Source: Bacteroidota bacterium (GTDB lineage: Bacteria > Bacteroidota > Bacteroidia > NS11-12g > UBA955). Taken from it: a stretch of DNA of 64,000 bases. How positions within the stretch are numbered: the stretch's first letter is position 1; each line of letters opens with the position of its first letter. This document shows, piece by piece, positions 34,853-44,038 of the stretch. Where the stretch lies: positions 62,001 to 126,000 of the forward strand of contig JAMLHC010000003.1 of NCBI GenBank assembly GCA_023957335.1, read 5' to 3'. A program made the position numbers and the translations under genes. Under the pieces are notes generated by a model. It did not search any database, was not told where the DNA came from, and was given only the letters and a program-made list of their open reading frames with translations.

Positions 34853-36127
34853 TTATTTGTGTATGGTTAATTTATTTTTAATAAAAACGGCTGCAACAAG
34901 GTATTGGTGGCTTGCGCCCATGAAAGGGGAATTGGCAGACAAAGATAGGTTGTTGGTTTTGTTTAGGATTTGTTTGGCATTGTCGCGTGTAATCACAAAA
35001 TTGTCAATCACACCGTATGCAAATGTGTCAGCCTTTATTCCCAAAACCGTTTCGGGACCTGATGACAAGAGTGCAGCAAGTTTGGATGCGCCTATTTTGC
35101 CGGCTAACTCTTCCAACAATTTTGACCAAATAGATTGCAGTGTACTTGCTCCATATTTAGCATACATAAATTCCACATCGGTTACTTCGGTGTCCAAAGG
35201 TCTGTGACCGCTGCTGATGGCATCAATCGTTCCGTCTTTAAGTCCTGCTATCAACGCCTTGCGATGTTTTTCTGTTCGGAGTGGAGGCATTACTTTGAAG
35301 ACAGAATCAAATCCTTTTAGGTTTTCATCCGTAAACAGAAGATTCATAGCACGCACATCGCAAGTTACTTGTAGTCCTTCCTTTTTTGCTTCCTTGATCA
35401 TTGCCACAGATTCCGCACAACTAATACCCGAAAAATGCAAGCGACCTCCGGCATATCTCAAAATTTCTAAATCTCTTTTAACCATCAGAAATTCGGACAG
35501 TTCAGGCAATCCTTTCAAACCTAAACTAACAGAAATTTCGCCTTCGTGCATCACGCCTCCCACAGAGACCGTCTCGTCAAATGGAAAACTGAAAATCAAA
35601 CCATTGAATGATTGTACATATTGCAAAGCTCTTTTGAGCAATCCTGATTGCTTAATGGCTTTGTCTGCATTGCTGAAAGCCACTGCACCTGCTAAGTGCA
35701 TGTCATACAATTCTGCCATTTCTTCGCCTTTGAGCTCTTTGCTTATAGCTCCCAATGGCAAAAAATCTATTTTGGACTGACGGCTGTTTTTGATATAATA
35801 ATTTACTTCTGACTTTCCATCAATCACAGGGTCGGTATTGGGCAAGCAGCACAAACGTTGAAAACCGGAGGCAAGTGCCAATTTTTCAGCACTTTCAAAA
35901 TTTTCTCTGTATTCAAATCCGGGGTCGGGCAGACTAAAACTCAAATCAGTAAAAGCAGGTGTGAGCATACATCCTGCATAATTGATGATTTCAAAATCTC
36001 CCTTTTGGCTGTTGTGTTTTACAATACGAGCCTCTGAACCCGAAAGCAAAATATCAACAGTTGCGCCATCAATACTTGATTTTGAGTTAGTTACGATTAA
36101 ACCTTGCAGTAATTTAGCTTTACTCAT
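34853..36127 (-). CDS. Dihydroorotase homologue without metal ligands (probably not catalytic)
   Basis: A 424-residue amidohydrolase-fold protein aligned by eye to class I dihydroorotase: PAFTDLSFSLPDPGFEYREN, CLPNTDPVID, AVAFSNAD, MHEGEISVSLGL and SGPETVLGI are recognisable. The zinc ligands are gone: the usual HxH of DLHVHLREPG is SFSL, the His-Glu-Asp segment reads SFPFDET, the VTCDVRAMNLL segment has lost its His pair, and DHAPH reads GHRPL. Such inactive homologues form the non-catalytic partner (PyrC-prime) of aspartate carbamoyltransferase in some bacteria; whether this one does is an inference. It is co-directional with DUF4199 and the GT2 gene. Confidence 0.88.
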   Translation of the reverse strand: MSKAKLLQGLIVTNSKSSIDGATVDILLSGSEARIVKHNSQKGDFEIINYAGCMLTPAFTDLSFSLPDPGFEYRENFESAEKLALASGFQRLCCLPNTDPVIDGKSEVNYYIKNSRQSKIDFLPLGAISKELKGEEMAELYDMHLAGAVAFSNADKAIKQSGLLKRALQYVQSFNGLIFSFPFDETVSVGGVMHEGEISVSLGLKGLPELSEFLMVKRDLEILRYAGGRLHFSGISCAESVAMIKEAKKEGLQVTCDVRAMNLLFTDENLKGFDSVFKVMPPLRTEKHRKALIAGLKDGTIDAISSGHRPLDTEVTDVEFMYAKYGASTLQSIWSKLLEELAGKIGASKLAALLSSGPETVLGIKADTFAYGVIDNFVITRDNAKQILNKTNNLSLSANSPFMGASHQYLVAAVFIKNKLTIHK

Positions 36128-36142
36128 TTTACATTTGCAATA

Positions 36143-38158
36143 TTAAACTTTCCAAATTCGCAACAAAATCATTTCTGCAATCAAAAACAAAAGAGCCGCA
36201 GACACAAAATATTTCCAAAGCGGAGTGCCCTCTCCTGCCCTTTTGACCTCATTGGACACAAACTCAGGTTTGTCGAACAGCAGTTTCACACCCATCTTAG
36301 CAGCAACCTGTTTCAAATTATCCGCAGTTTCAATAGCTTCCACAGATTCACCTCGCGGCAGGTTGAAGGCGAAACGGTATTTTTCGGTGTTTTGTGCATC
36401 CACCAAAGAATAAATTCCCGGTTCTACAATACTGCCATGTGTAATCAAATACGAGTGATTGTCGCGCATCACTATCTCCGGTATCAATTCCAAGGTCTGA
36501 TTTTTCAGTTTCCACACTTCATCTTTTGCTATTTTTATTCCTTTGAGGTTCAGCATACCCTCAGTTCCGGTTTCATAAGCAAGTTGACTTTCCGCCTCTT
36601 TGAAAGTTGCCACCCTGAGCATGAACGGTACAAAGAAAGGGTGCATAACAAGGTTACTGAAAGATTTGTCCAAAGCAACAGCAGCAGAAAATATAACACC
36701 TGCTCCACGCTTTGTACGGACTGCCAACGGACTGCCGTTTTTTAATTTCCAAAAAACATTTTGCCTCGCGCCCGGCAAGAGCGTGTAATATTGATACACA
36801 GACGGCAAATCAATATCTTTGGGTGTGTTCTGAAAAATTCCATGTAACAATGGTTCTTTCAAATCCCATAATTCAGCAGAAATATTTTGAACATTCAAAT
36901 CTGAAAAACCGCCCGCCTGCATTCTTTGCAAAATTTGATTGGCTGCATTCTGAGCAGGGTTAGTACTTGGAAAGACAATAAGATTCCCTCCGGCTTCCAC
37001 AAATTTTGTTAATTCATCTGCCAAACCGGTGCTAACATTGTTCAATCCATCGCAAACCACAAAATCCATATCTCCCAATTTGTCAAAAACAATTTGCAAA
37101 GGCGAAATAAAATCCACTTCAAATCCTGCATTTTGGGTAAATAATGCTTTCAGATAAGGCGATTCTCCTTTGTCGTTCAACACCAAGCCTTTAGAGCCTT
37201 TTTGCACTTTATAGGTCAAATAATAATGGTCGTCAAAATGGTAGTCATCTCCCGGCAGTTCAAGCATAACATTTTTCCACCCTTCGCTACCGGTATTAAA
37301 CGGAAGTATAACCACTTTGCTTTTACCTGCGTCTATGTCCACATTCACGACTCCTTTTGCTATCTCATTTTCCACCAAACGCAAAGTAACATCCTTCATA
37401 TCTTCCTTGCCGTAATTACTTAACTTGACATTGAGTTGTGCAATTTCTTCAGGCAACAATTGAGGCGAAAAGAACCAAGCAGAATCAATCGCAATATTCT
37501 CAGACTGGTTAGCCGGAACACTCAACCAATAGTGAACACCGCTTGTATCAATATTCTCAGGCATATTTTTTATAAACCCTTGTCTGAAATCTGAAATATA
37601 AACCGCAATGCTGTTTTTGTCTGAGAGTGAACGCATGATAGAAAATATATCCTTTTCGGTAAAACTGTGGTTGGACAAAGGCAGTTTATCTATCTCCTGC
37701 AAGATTTCATCTTTGTCCATAGCCCTTGCAAAATCTTGCTCTTGCGAATGGCTGAGGAGATAGAAACTAAATTCGTTTGAGAAATCTTTGACCAAAGCCC
37801 TTGCACGGTTCTTGGTAGCTTCAAAAACAGGTCCTTCTGCCCCGTCACCACTCATGCTGAGAGAATTATCAAGAAAAATAATCAACTTATTTTTGGGGTT
37901 ATTGCTTTGTGTATTGCGGTCAGGAATAAAAGGTAATGCAAAGGCAAACACCAAAGCAAGTATGCCCAAAATCCGCAAAGTCATCAACACAAGTTTACGC
38001 AACTTGTTGCCCAAGCCTGTTTTGACAGTAATCTGTTTGAGCAAATCCACCCGCGTGAATTCCACCTTGCGATAGCGTCTGAAACGAAACAGATGGATAA
38101 TAAGCGGAATCAAGCCCAACAGCAAAAACCACAATAACCCGGGCGAATGAAAATGCAT
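36143..38158 (-). CDS. BatA-like VWA membrane protein with N-terminal double-helix domain
   Basis: About 671 residues. The N-terminus (MHFHSPGLLWFLLLGLIPLIIHLF, then FRRYRKVEFTRVDLLKQI and a second helix) is the double-transmembrane domain of BatA-type proteins. A von Willebrand A-like domain follows with a MIDAS-type DNSLSMS near residue 88. The rest is a large periplasmic beta region with a glutamine-amidotransferase-like part, and the last helix (YFVSAALLFLIAEMILLRIW) anchors the C-terminus. The start used gives the conserved HFxxPxxLW beginning and lies just after a -7 motif; the frame itself extends 14 codons further. Function is unknown; this family often sits with aerotolerance operons or, as here, next to the dihydroorotase-like gene. 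Confidence 0.85.
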   Translation of the reverse strand: MHFHSPGLLWFLLLGLIPLIIHLFRFRRYRKVEFTRVDLLKQITVKTGLGNKLRKLVLMTLRILGILALVFAFALPFIPDRNTQSNNPKNKLIIFLDNSLSMSGDGAEGPVFEATKNRARALVKDFSNEFSFYLLSHSQEQDFARAMDKDEILQEIDKLPLSNHSFTEKDIFSIMRSLSDKNSIAVYISDFRQGFIKNMPENIDTSGVHYWLSVPANQSENIAIDSAWFFSPQLLPEEIAQLNVKLSNYGKEDMKDVTLRLVENEIAKGVVNVDIDAGKSKVVILPFNTGSEGWKNVMLELPGDDYHFDDHYYLTYKVQKGSKGLVLNDKGESPYLKALFTQNAGFEVDFISPLQIVFDKLGDMDFVVCDGLNNVSTGLADELTKFVEAGGNLIVFPSTNPAQNAANQILQRMQAGGFSDLNVQNISAELWDLKEPLLHGIFQNTPKDIDLPSVYQYYTLLPGARQNVFWKLKNGSPLAVRTKRGAGVIFSAAVALDKSFSNLVMHPFFVPFMLRVATFKEAESQLAYETGTEGMLNLKGIKIAKDEVWKLKNQTLELIPEIVMRDNHSYLITHGSIVEPGIYSLVDAQNTEKYRFAFNLPRGESVEAIETADNLKQVAAKMGVKLLFDKPEFVSNEVKRAGEGTPLWKYFVSAALLFLIAEMILLRIWKV

Positions 38159-38163
38159 TAGCG

Positions 38164-38171
38164 CAAAAGTA
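38164..38171 (-). promoter_or_regulatory. -7 element TACTTTTG directly before the BatA-like gene
   Basis: TACTTTTG on the minus strand matches TAnnTTTG and ends 5 bases before the ATG at 38158, so a transcript from it would have almost no leader. Confidence 0.45.
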
Positions 38172-38222
38172 AATATAATTACGAAACGCAAGTAATACAC
38201 GATTACAAGCTAAATTGAATGC

Positions 38223-39407
38223 TTATATCAGATTTTTAACCAGCTTATTGCGTTCAAAAACCTTTCTCGAATTAAACCAAAAAATCACAAGTGAAATAAA
38301 ACACAGAGCCGCAGTAAAAAGATACATATTGGAAAAACCAAATTTGCCATTTAAATAAGCACCGACCAGCATCCCAATTCCAATCCCCAAATCAAATCCG
38401 GTCAGATACGTTGAGTTGGCAGTGCCGCGTTTGTGTGCCGGTGCCATGTCAATATACATAGTTTGTAAAGCAGGAAAAAGAGTTCCATAGCCAATTCCGA
38501 TAAGCAAGGCAGATGCGCAATAATAGAAAATACTGTGTAAGAGCGCGAACCCAACAAACCCGATAGTGATAGCCAGCAAAGCCACTACCATCATGTGTTC
38601 TAAATACCCTTTATCAACAAATTTGCCCGAAGTAACCCTCGAGAGGATAATACCGGCAGCCAGAAAGAGAAAAAACACCCCCGAGTTTTCTATTCCTATG
38701 GATTTGCCATAGAGCACAGCAAACGCAACCAAAGTTCCCCAACCAAAAGTCAAAAAAAGCTGATTGAACAAAATCGGAATTCCTTTGACTAAGATAAATC
38801 TGTCTAAGGAAATAGGAGCCACATTATCTGATTTGACTCTTTTGGGAGTTTGTATAAATAAGGCTACTAAAACTGAAAGTACGCCCATAGCCAATGCGCT
38901 TGTTACCAAAAAATCAAAACCATATTGGTCATAAATATTAACTGCAATATAGGGAGCAATCGCCATAGCAATATTGGTATTCACTCCAAAATACCCAATT
39001 CCTTCAGCCCTTCTGGAAGCAGGGATGATATCTATTGCAACCGTGTTTGCGGCAACTGTTGACAAACCCCAAAATGCCCCATGTACGAACCTAAGTGTTA
39101 CAAAAAACACAACCGAAACCGCAAAATAATATCCCAGATAGGTAAGCACAAACAAGAGTGTCCCTATCACCAGCAGCGGTTTTCGCTCATAGGAATCAAC
39201 CAAAAATCCACAAAATGGGCGCACAAAAAGTAATGCAATCGCATAAGAAGACAGCACAATCCCAATTTTGGGAGGTGAAACTTTCAGCACTTCCGACAAA
39301 TAAATCGGCAAAGTAGGCATGAGTAAATTGAAAGAAAATGCAAACAAAAAATAAGAAGCACTGGTGATGATAAAATCCTTATTCCATAACTTACGCTCTG
39401 CTGCCAT
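38223..39407 (-). CDS. MFS transporter
   Basis: A 394-residue inner-membrane transporter with 12 helices in two halves of six. The loop between helices 2 and 3 has RPFCGFLVDSYERKPLLVIG, the A-motif of the major facilitator superfamily (GxLaDrxGrkxxl), and the second half has the equivalent SRVTSGKFVDKGY. It is of the drug/metabolite exporter type in length and layout; the substrate is unknown. A -7 promoter element lies upstream and the gene appears to be transcribed alone. Confidence 0.9.
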   Translation of the reverse strand: MAAERKLWNKDFIITSASYFLFAFSFNLLMPTLPIYLSEVLKVSPPKIGIVLSSYAIALLFVRPFCGFLVDSYERKPLLVIGTLLFVLTYLGYYFAVSVVFFVTLRFVHGAFWGLSTVAANTVAIDIIPASRRAEGIGYFGVNTNIAMAIAPYIAVNIYDQYGFDFLVTSALAMGVLSVLVALFIQTPKRVKSDNVAPISLDRFILVKGIPILFNQLFLTFGWGTLVAFAVLYGKSIGIENSGVFFLFLAAGIILSRVTSGKFVDKGYLEHMMVVALLAITIGFVGFALLHSIFYYCASALLIGIGYGTLFPALQTMYIDMAPAHKRGTANSTYLTGFDLGIGIGMLVGAYLNGKFGFSNMYLFTAALCFISLVIFWFNSRKVFERNKLVKNLI

Positions 39408-39428
39408 TGCTACTTTTTAAAGTGTCGG

Positions 39429-39436
39429 CAAAATTA
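39429..39436 (-). promoter_or_regulatory. -7 element TAATTTTG upstream of the MFS gene
   Basis: TAATTTTG on the minus strand matches TAnnTTTG, 21 bases before the ATG. Confidence 0.4.
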
Positions 39437-39499
39437 GCTAAGTAATTGTCAGCCTTGATTTCATTTAAACTTGCAAAGTTCGCTTTTGCTCTAAAACAA

Positions 39500-40504
39500 T
39501 TATCGATGTTCCCAACTCACCCAAGTTTTCATTTCTCCGTTTTCCTCGTATATCAAAACCCCGTCCAACGTGCTATCGCTCAATATCATCCTTTTTGCAT
39601 CCTCAACCCCCATTACCATAAATGCAGTTGCCAGCGCATCGCAATTAGCGCCAAGTTTTGATATCACGGTTGCGCTCAACAGTGAATTATGAGTAGGATA
39701 ACCGGTTTTGGGATCTATGGTATGACCATATTTTTTACCTTCTTTTTGAAAAAAATTGCGGTAGTTGCCGCTGGTAGCCATCGCTTTATTATTGAGTTCA
39801 AGTTCAAACATCCCTGAGTTCATAGACTTGTTGTCCGTAGGTCGTTCAATACTGATTTTCCAGATTTTTCCATTGGGATTATATCCTCTGGCTTTTAACT
39901 CTCCGGTTATGTTAATCAGATAATCCTCAAAACCCAAGGAATCCAAAAGTGAAGATACTACATCTGTTGCATAGCCGGCAGCAATTGCATTATAGTTGAG
40001 TTCGTAATTGGGGTTGGGTTTTTGAGGAAAACACCCTTTAAGGCTGAAATTCTCATAATTACAATACTGTGAAAGGCTATCTATCACAAGTGAATCAATC
40101 ACATCGGGATTTTGTGAATTATCTCCAAAGCCCCAGAAATGAAACAAAGGACCTAATCCGGGATTAAACGCCTTGTTGGTTTTGTGGTAAATCACCAGAG
40201 AGGTTTTAAAAACTTGTGTCATCCATTTACATTGTCTTTCGGTTAGATGTTTCAAATCTTCATCAGTCAATGTGTTATGATTAAATTTATACAAAAATGC
40301 GTTTGAATCATAAGTAGAAAAAAGTTGGCTAAATTCTGTCAAAAGCGAATCAATCTTGGGCTTCAAACCTTTGTCCCCTCGATACTTAATACTATAAGTA
40401 GAACCCATTGTTTCGCCTGTAATTTCAACATATCCTGTATCTCTGTTACATGAGGCAATTAACAATAACACAAGAACGAAAAAGGTTATTTTGCTCAATC
40501 TCAT
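39500..40504 (-). CDS. apbE: FAD:protein FMN transferase, lipoprotein form
   Basis: Attaches FMN covalently to Thr/Ser in target proteins such as Na+-NQR and Rnf subunits, using FAD as donor. The 334 residues begin with a lipoprotein signal (LLLIASC, Cys at 19). The FAD-binding ETMGSTYSIKY lies near residue 31, a conserved LSTFxxxSEIxxxN-like segment is seen as LFSTYDSNAFLYKFN, and YGHTIDPKTGYPTHN and CDALATAFMVMG are family signatures. It sits outside the inner membrane. The ATG overlaps the TGA of the upstream large membrane gene by 2 bases, so the two are translationally coupled. Nqr or Rnf targets are not in this window. Confidence 0.95.
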   Translation of the reverse strand: MRLSKITFFVLVLLLIASCNRDTGYVEITGETMGSTYSIKYRGDKGLKPKIDSLLTEFSQLFSTYDSNAFLYKFNHNTLTDEDLKHLTERQCKWMTQVFKTSLVIYHKTNKAFNPGLGPLFHFWGFGDNSQNPDVIDSLVIDSLSQYCNYENFSLKGCFPQKPNPNYELNYNAIAAGYATDVVSSLLDSLGFEDYLINITGELKARGYNPNGKIWKISIERPTDNKSMNSGMFELELNNKAMATSGNYRNFFQKEGKKYGHTIDPKTGYPTHNSLLSATVISKLGANCDALATAFMVMGVEDAKRMILSDSTLDGVLIYEENGEMKTWVSWEHR

Positions 40505-43401
40505 TGTGCACCTCCTTGCAATCTGTAGAACTCCTGACGGTATTTCTCTGCATTTTGTTTATCGCCACGTATTTCAAAAGCACGCGAAATGTCTGCATAA
40601 ATATCAGCTTGGTTAGGGGCAATCTGCATTGCATAATTTAAGTAGTACAAAGCACTGTCTGTTTGTTGCAGGTTGATGAACACTCGCGCAACCCCTTGAT
40701 AGCCTTGTGCAATATTCGGGTTGTTTTCTATCATGCTCTTATAGGATTGCATTGCCTGTGTCATATCATTCTTGTTCATGGAAATTACCCCAAGATACAT
40801 ATAAGCTCCCGTATAATTTTTCTTAAAACTGATTGCCTTTTTAAACAAAGATTCTGCTGTTGACAGCATTGCTTGGTCAATATTCTGCTCATTGGAAGTA
40901 GCTTGTGTAAAGTAAATTTCCCCTAATGAAAAATATGCCTCATAGTTGCCATCTCTAATCTCTAAAGCTCTTTTGAACTCTGCAATTGCATCATTAAATT
41001 GCCCCAAAACCCTATAAGTAGCGCCCAAGCCTCTATGATATTCCTCTTCCAAAGGCTCGGCTTCAATGGCTTTCTTAAAATATATTACAGCGCTGTCATA
41101 CTTCTTTTCAGCAAAAGCCCTGTAACCGTCATAGCCTGTTGTCGCTTTTCTTTTGACTACTGCGCACACCGGCACTCCGGCTACATTCACTGTATGCACA
41201 GTGCCTTCGGGCGTCCAATATCCTCCCAAAATTTGATTTTTGTTCAACGTACGACTTGTCCAAATGGCATATTCCCAATTATTTTTTGTCCATTCGTATT
41301 CCCTTGTCCAACGATATTGTATGCTGTCACTACCCGACACAAATGTGGTCAATGTTTCAACCGGGTTATTGCTGTTCATCGGAATCTTACCATTAAAAAG
41401 TTCAGGAATATTTTTCCCTACCCACTCCATAGCCGCACGCGGAGTTTGATTCCAATAATCAAGTTCGTAAATGCCGTTGGCACCTTTTACCCCTCCGGTT
41501 AGTTCGTTGAAATACATGTATTGATAAGGGTGATTGGCAAAAGACCAAATCATGGCGGGTGCGCCCGTGCCAATAAATGCGAGCAATGCAATCCACTTCA
41601 AAGAAGGTTTTTTTACAACTTCTACAAGTTTACTCCAACCCACTGCCGCCAACACAGCTAATCCGGGATATACAAACAACATGTGCCTCCATCCGTTGTA
41701 TAGATATGAGCCTTTGTAAATCGTATAGACAACCGGAAATATTGAAGAAAAAATAACCAATCCGAGTACCAATTTTTGGTTTGGGCTTAATTTGCTTTTA
41801 TACAACAGCAACACCAATGGCAACCCTACCAACAACATCAGAGGAGCTGTAATCAAAATCAGTTTTGGGATATAATACCAAGGCTTAATATACATTCTTA
41901 CTCCCTCAAACAATTCATAATAGGTCAGTGCCGAGAAGTTTTCAAATTTGCTCAATGCATTCAAAACACCATGCAATGGGTCGCGTAAGGCGTAGGGCCA
42001 GATTGAAATCCCAAGCAAATAGCCAATAATCAAAATCGGAAGCCCAAATTTCAGATAGGGTTTAAGCGAAGCGGATTGCTTAAAATTCAACAACCACAAA
42101 ATGCCAAAGAACATTACCACAAAAGCAAATGCCATCAAACCTCCTGCTCTTACACTCAACACAAGTCCTAAAGAAATAGCCAGCATCAACCTACTCTGCA
42201 AAGTGGGTTTTGGAAATTCCAATAAAGTCCTTGCCAGATAATACACACTCATAATAAAACCGAGTGCAAAAGGGATGTCCTTAGGGTTATTAAAGCTATG
42301 TCCAAAGAAAGAGGGTGAAAAATACATGATGAACAACGCCAATACCCCCGCCCGCACATCAAACACACGCCACGCAAGCAATCCCGTAAACAGAATGATT
42401 AAAAATCCGACAAAAGCATTCAAAAAGTGTCGAATGGCATATACATTGGCATTGGGGCTAAAATTATGGATGATTTTTTGGGCTACTACCGACACCACAT
42501 CAAATGACATCCCATAGTGTTGGTTGACTTCTCTGTTTCTGCCTTCGGCAAAATTAAACATCGTTGTATCAGAGCCGAAACTGCTCAGGTATTGGTAAAC
42601 CAATTCTGCCGATTCTTGATTGGTTTCCTCGTCCCATGTAACATTATAGTCCTTGCTGATAAACAACATGGACAACATGCCCACAAGAGCCAGCATAAAA
42701 AACTTAAAGCGATAAATCAATGAGTTGCCATTGTTAATAGCTTCTTTGACCGAAAAACCGTTTTTGAGTGGCACAGAAATAAACTCCTCTTGCACTAATT
42801 TACCTGCTGTCCGCCATCCTTTAAAAAACTCGAAAATGCCTACTGTCTTGGAAACTGCCAATCCCTGCACTGCCACGCCTTCAATTTCCATCCCTTGCCT
42901 TCTACATTCGCGTGCCAGTCCGAGCGGAGATAGTTTTGCCAATGCGGGTGTTTGCGCTAAGTATTCTTTGGTTTTTTCGGTCGGAAACAAAATACAAGAG
43001 TTAAGAGCGTGATGAGGTTCAATACCACTATACAATCTTTCGATAACACCCTGAAACCAAAAATTTGCTTTTTTCCCAAAACCTTCTTTTGCGAGAGGTT
43101 TTGGCGATGTTGGCACAAGCACTGTGTTGGGGACTACGGGAGTCTTAAGCACAAACTCAATCACAGAATCGAGTTTGCTTTGTTTGGCAAAATCTGCTTG
43201 GGTTGGGAAACACAGCAACTCGTTTTTTGCATTGTGCAAATCACTCACAAAATCCACCTTATCAACAAGTGCTTTCAGTGTATCCGGCAAATCAGCTATT
43301 GCATAATCACCGGGCATCACAACCGATAAACCCAACTTTCTGCCTTGTATATGAGGGCTTGACAAAGGAGATGATTTGATTGCTTGTTTCTTTTTGCTCA
43401 T
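40501..43401 (-). CDS. Large membrane glycosyltransferase-like protein with C-terminal TPR repeats
   Basis: About 966 residues in three parts. Residues 20-220 resemble a GT2 (GT-A) domain in the start LGLSVVMPG and general length but have no DXD, so it looks degenerate. Residues 235-650 are a GT-C-like membrane region of about ten helices with an outer loop carrying DYNVTWDEETNQE (the Asp/Glu pair typical of lipid-linked sugar transferases) and FNNPKDIPFALGF. The last 210 residues contain about six TPR units (YDSAVIYFKKAIEAEP, NDAIAEFKRALEIRD and so on). The start chosen (MSKKKQ) follows conventional N-terminus rules; the frame continues 26 codons upstream. It is coupled to apbE. The acceptor is unknown. 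Confidence 0.8.
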   Translation of the reverse strand: MSKKKQAIKSSPLSSPHIQGRKLGLSVVMPGDYAIADLPDTLKALVDKVDFVSDLHNAKNELLCFPTQADFAKQSKLDSVIEFVLKTPVVPNTVLVPTSPKPLAKEGFGKKANFWFQGVIERLYSGIEPHHALNSCILFPTEKTKEYLAQTPALAKLSPLGLARECRRQGMEIEGVAVQGLAVSKTVGIFEFFKGWRTAGKLVQEEFISVPLKNGFSVKEAINNGNSLIYRFKFFMLALVGMLSMLFISKDYNVTWDEETNQESAELVYQYLSSFGSDTTMFNFAEGRNREVNQHYGMSFDVVSVVAQKIIHNFSPNANVYAIRHFLNAFVGFLIILFTGLLAWRVFDVRAGVLALFIMYFSPSFFGHSFNNPKDIPFALGFIMSVYYLARTLLEFPKPTLQSRLMLAISLGLVLSVRAGGLMAFAFVVMFFGILWLLNFKQSASLKPYLKFGLPILIIGYLLGISIWPYALRDPLHGVLNALSKFENFSALTYYELFEGVRMYIKPWYYIPKLILITAPLMLLVGLPLVLLLYKSKLSPNQKLVLGLVIFSSIFPVVYTIYKGSYLYNGWRHMLFVYPGLAVLAAVGWSKLVEVVKKPSLKWIALLAFIGTGAPAMIWSFANHPYQYMYFNELTGGVKGANGIYELDYWNQTPRAAMEWVGKNIPELFNGKIPMNSNNPVETLTTFVSGSDSIQYRWTREYEWTKNNWEYAIWTSRTLNKNQILGGYWTPEGTVHTVNVAGVPVCAVVKRKATTGYDGYRAFAEKKYDSAVIYFKKAIEAEPLEEEYHRGLGATYRVLGQFNDAIAEFKRALEIRDGNYEAYFSLGEIYFTQATSNEQNIDQAMLSTAESLFKKAISFKKNYTGAYMYLGVISMNKNDMTQAMQSYKSMIENNPNIAQGYQGVARVFINLQQTDSALYYLNYAMQIAPNQADIYADISRAFEIRGDKQNAEKYRQEFYRLQGGAQ

Positions 43402-43544
43402 TTTGGTTCTGTGATTTGAGGGGCGAAAATTAATATAAAAATTAGGAATAGGAAGGAAATTACAAGGTTCAAATTCCAAACACCTTGGGAGCTATGATTA
43501 GAATCCTCTCTCTGCTCATACCTAACACCAAAAATTTGATAACA

Positions 43545-43585
43545 TTCAAACCGCACTCACTTCTGCATTGCCTTTTACTCTGAAC
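43545..43585 (-). repeat. 41-bp copy of the 3' end of the SprT-like gene
   Basis: Matches 46066-46106 at 40 of 41 positions. On the minus strand it encodes FRVKGNAEVSAV and the stop, the exact C-terminus of the SprT-like protein, with one silent change. Nothing further upstream of the gene is copied here. Confidence 0.85.
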
Positions 43586-43602
43586 AACTGACCATCCCAG
43601 CT

Positions 43603-43653
43603 GTCATGCTGAGTGCTTTTGTTGCTCCGAACAAAGGTGTATCGAAGCATGAC
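43603..43653. repeat. 51-bp hairpin repeat (GTCATGCTGAG family)
   Basis: Begins GTCATGCT and ends AGCATGAC, with an inner arm pair CTTTTGTT / AACAAAG around GCTCCG, so the single strand can fold into a long stem. The same element occurs at 47949-47999 and 48118-48168, and partial copies at 47904 and 48261. Short palindromic repeats of this kind are dispersed in many Bacteroidota genomes. Confidence 0.8.
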
Positions 43654-43697
43654 GAGAATTAATTTACTAAATTGTGGAAAACTTTATTTGCAAAAAA

Positions 43698-43725
43698 TTT
43701 GTTTATAAGGGGGGGGGTATATTTG
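43698..43725 (+). promoter_or_regulatory. Promoter with nine-G spacer (cassette copy 1)
   Basis: TTTG at 43698-43701 and TATATTTG at 43718-43725 match the -33 and -7 elements of Bacteroidota promoters. The 16-base spacer contains nine consecutive G (43709-43717). The surrounding 102 bases (43624-43725) are nearly the same as 48261-48366, where the spacer is 21 bases. Usual spacing is about 17-23 bases, so this copy is slightly short. Confidence 0.6.
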
Positions 43726-43860
43726 CTGTACAATTTTAATCAATACTTCGGAAAGTAATTAATAAAAAACCTTTACATGAGTTATTACAACAAGGGTTAG
43801 GGAAAGAAAAGTGCAAAACAAAAAAGTTGACCAATAGTGTCAAAAAAATAAAAACAAGAT

Positions 43861-43889
43861 TTTGTCTTTCCAAAATTTAAGTACTTTTG
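43861..43889 (+). promoter_or_regulatory. Second promoter before the 44039 gene
   Basis: TTTG, 17 bases, TACTTTTG: a good -33/-7 pair with acceptable spacing, 149 bases before the ATG. It would give basal expression independent of the poly-G promoter upstream. Confidence 0.5.
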
Positions 43890-44038
43890 AATGGGAGAAT
43901 TGCTAAGCCCAGAACGAAAAAAAGGAGCAACAGGATAAAAAAGAGCCTGCCGCGCATGGAATTGTGTAGTGAGTTAAAGAGAGAAGTGTTTTCATGTACG
44001 GGAAAGACTTTAATTTTAAAATTTAAATAATTAATGAA

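Larger units (their letters stand above)
43402..44038 (+). other. Gene-free region with repeats and two promoters
   Basis: About 640 bases between divergent genes with no credible coding frame. In order it holds: the short leader of the membrane glycosyltransferase gene, a 41-bp copy of the 3' end of the SprT-like gene, a 51-bp hairpin repeat, a promoter cassette with a run of nine G, and a second promoter-like pair followed by about 150 bases of AT-rich leader with a purine-rich stretch. Confidence 0.8.

Noticed and set aside
43910..43960. Purine-rich stretch GAACGAAAAAAAGGAGC before the 44039 gene, considered as ribosome site or riboswitch
   Set aside because: It is about 120 bases from the ATG and no aptamer-like pairing was found.
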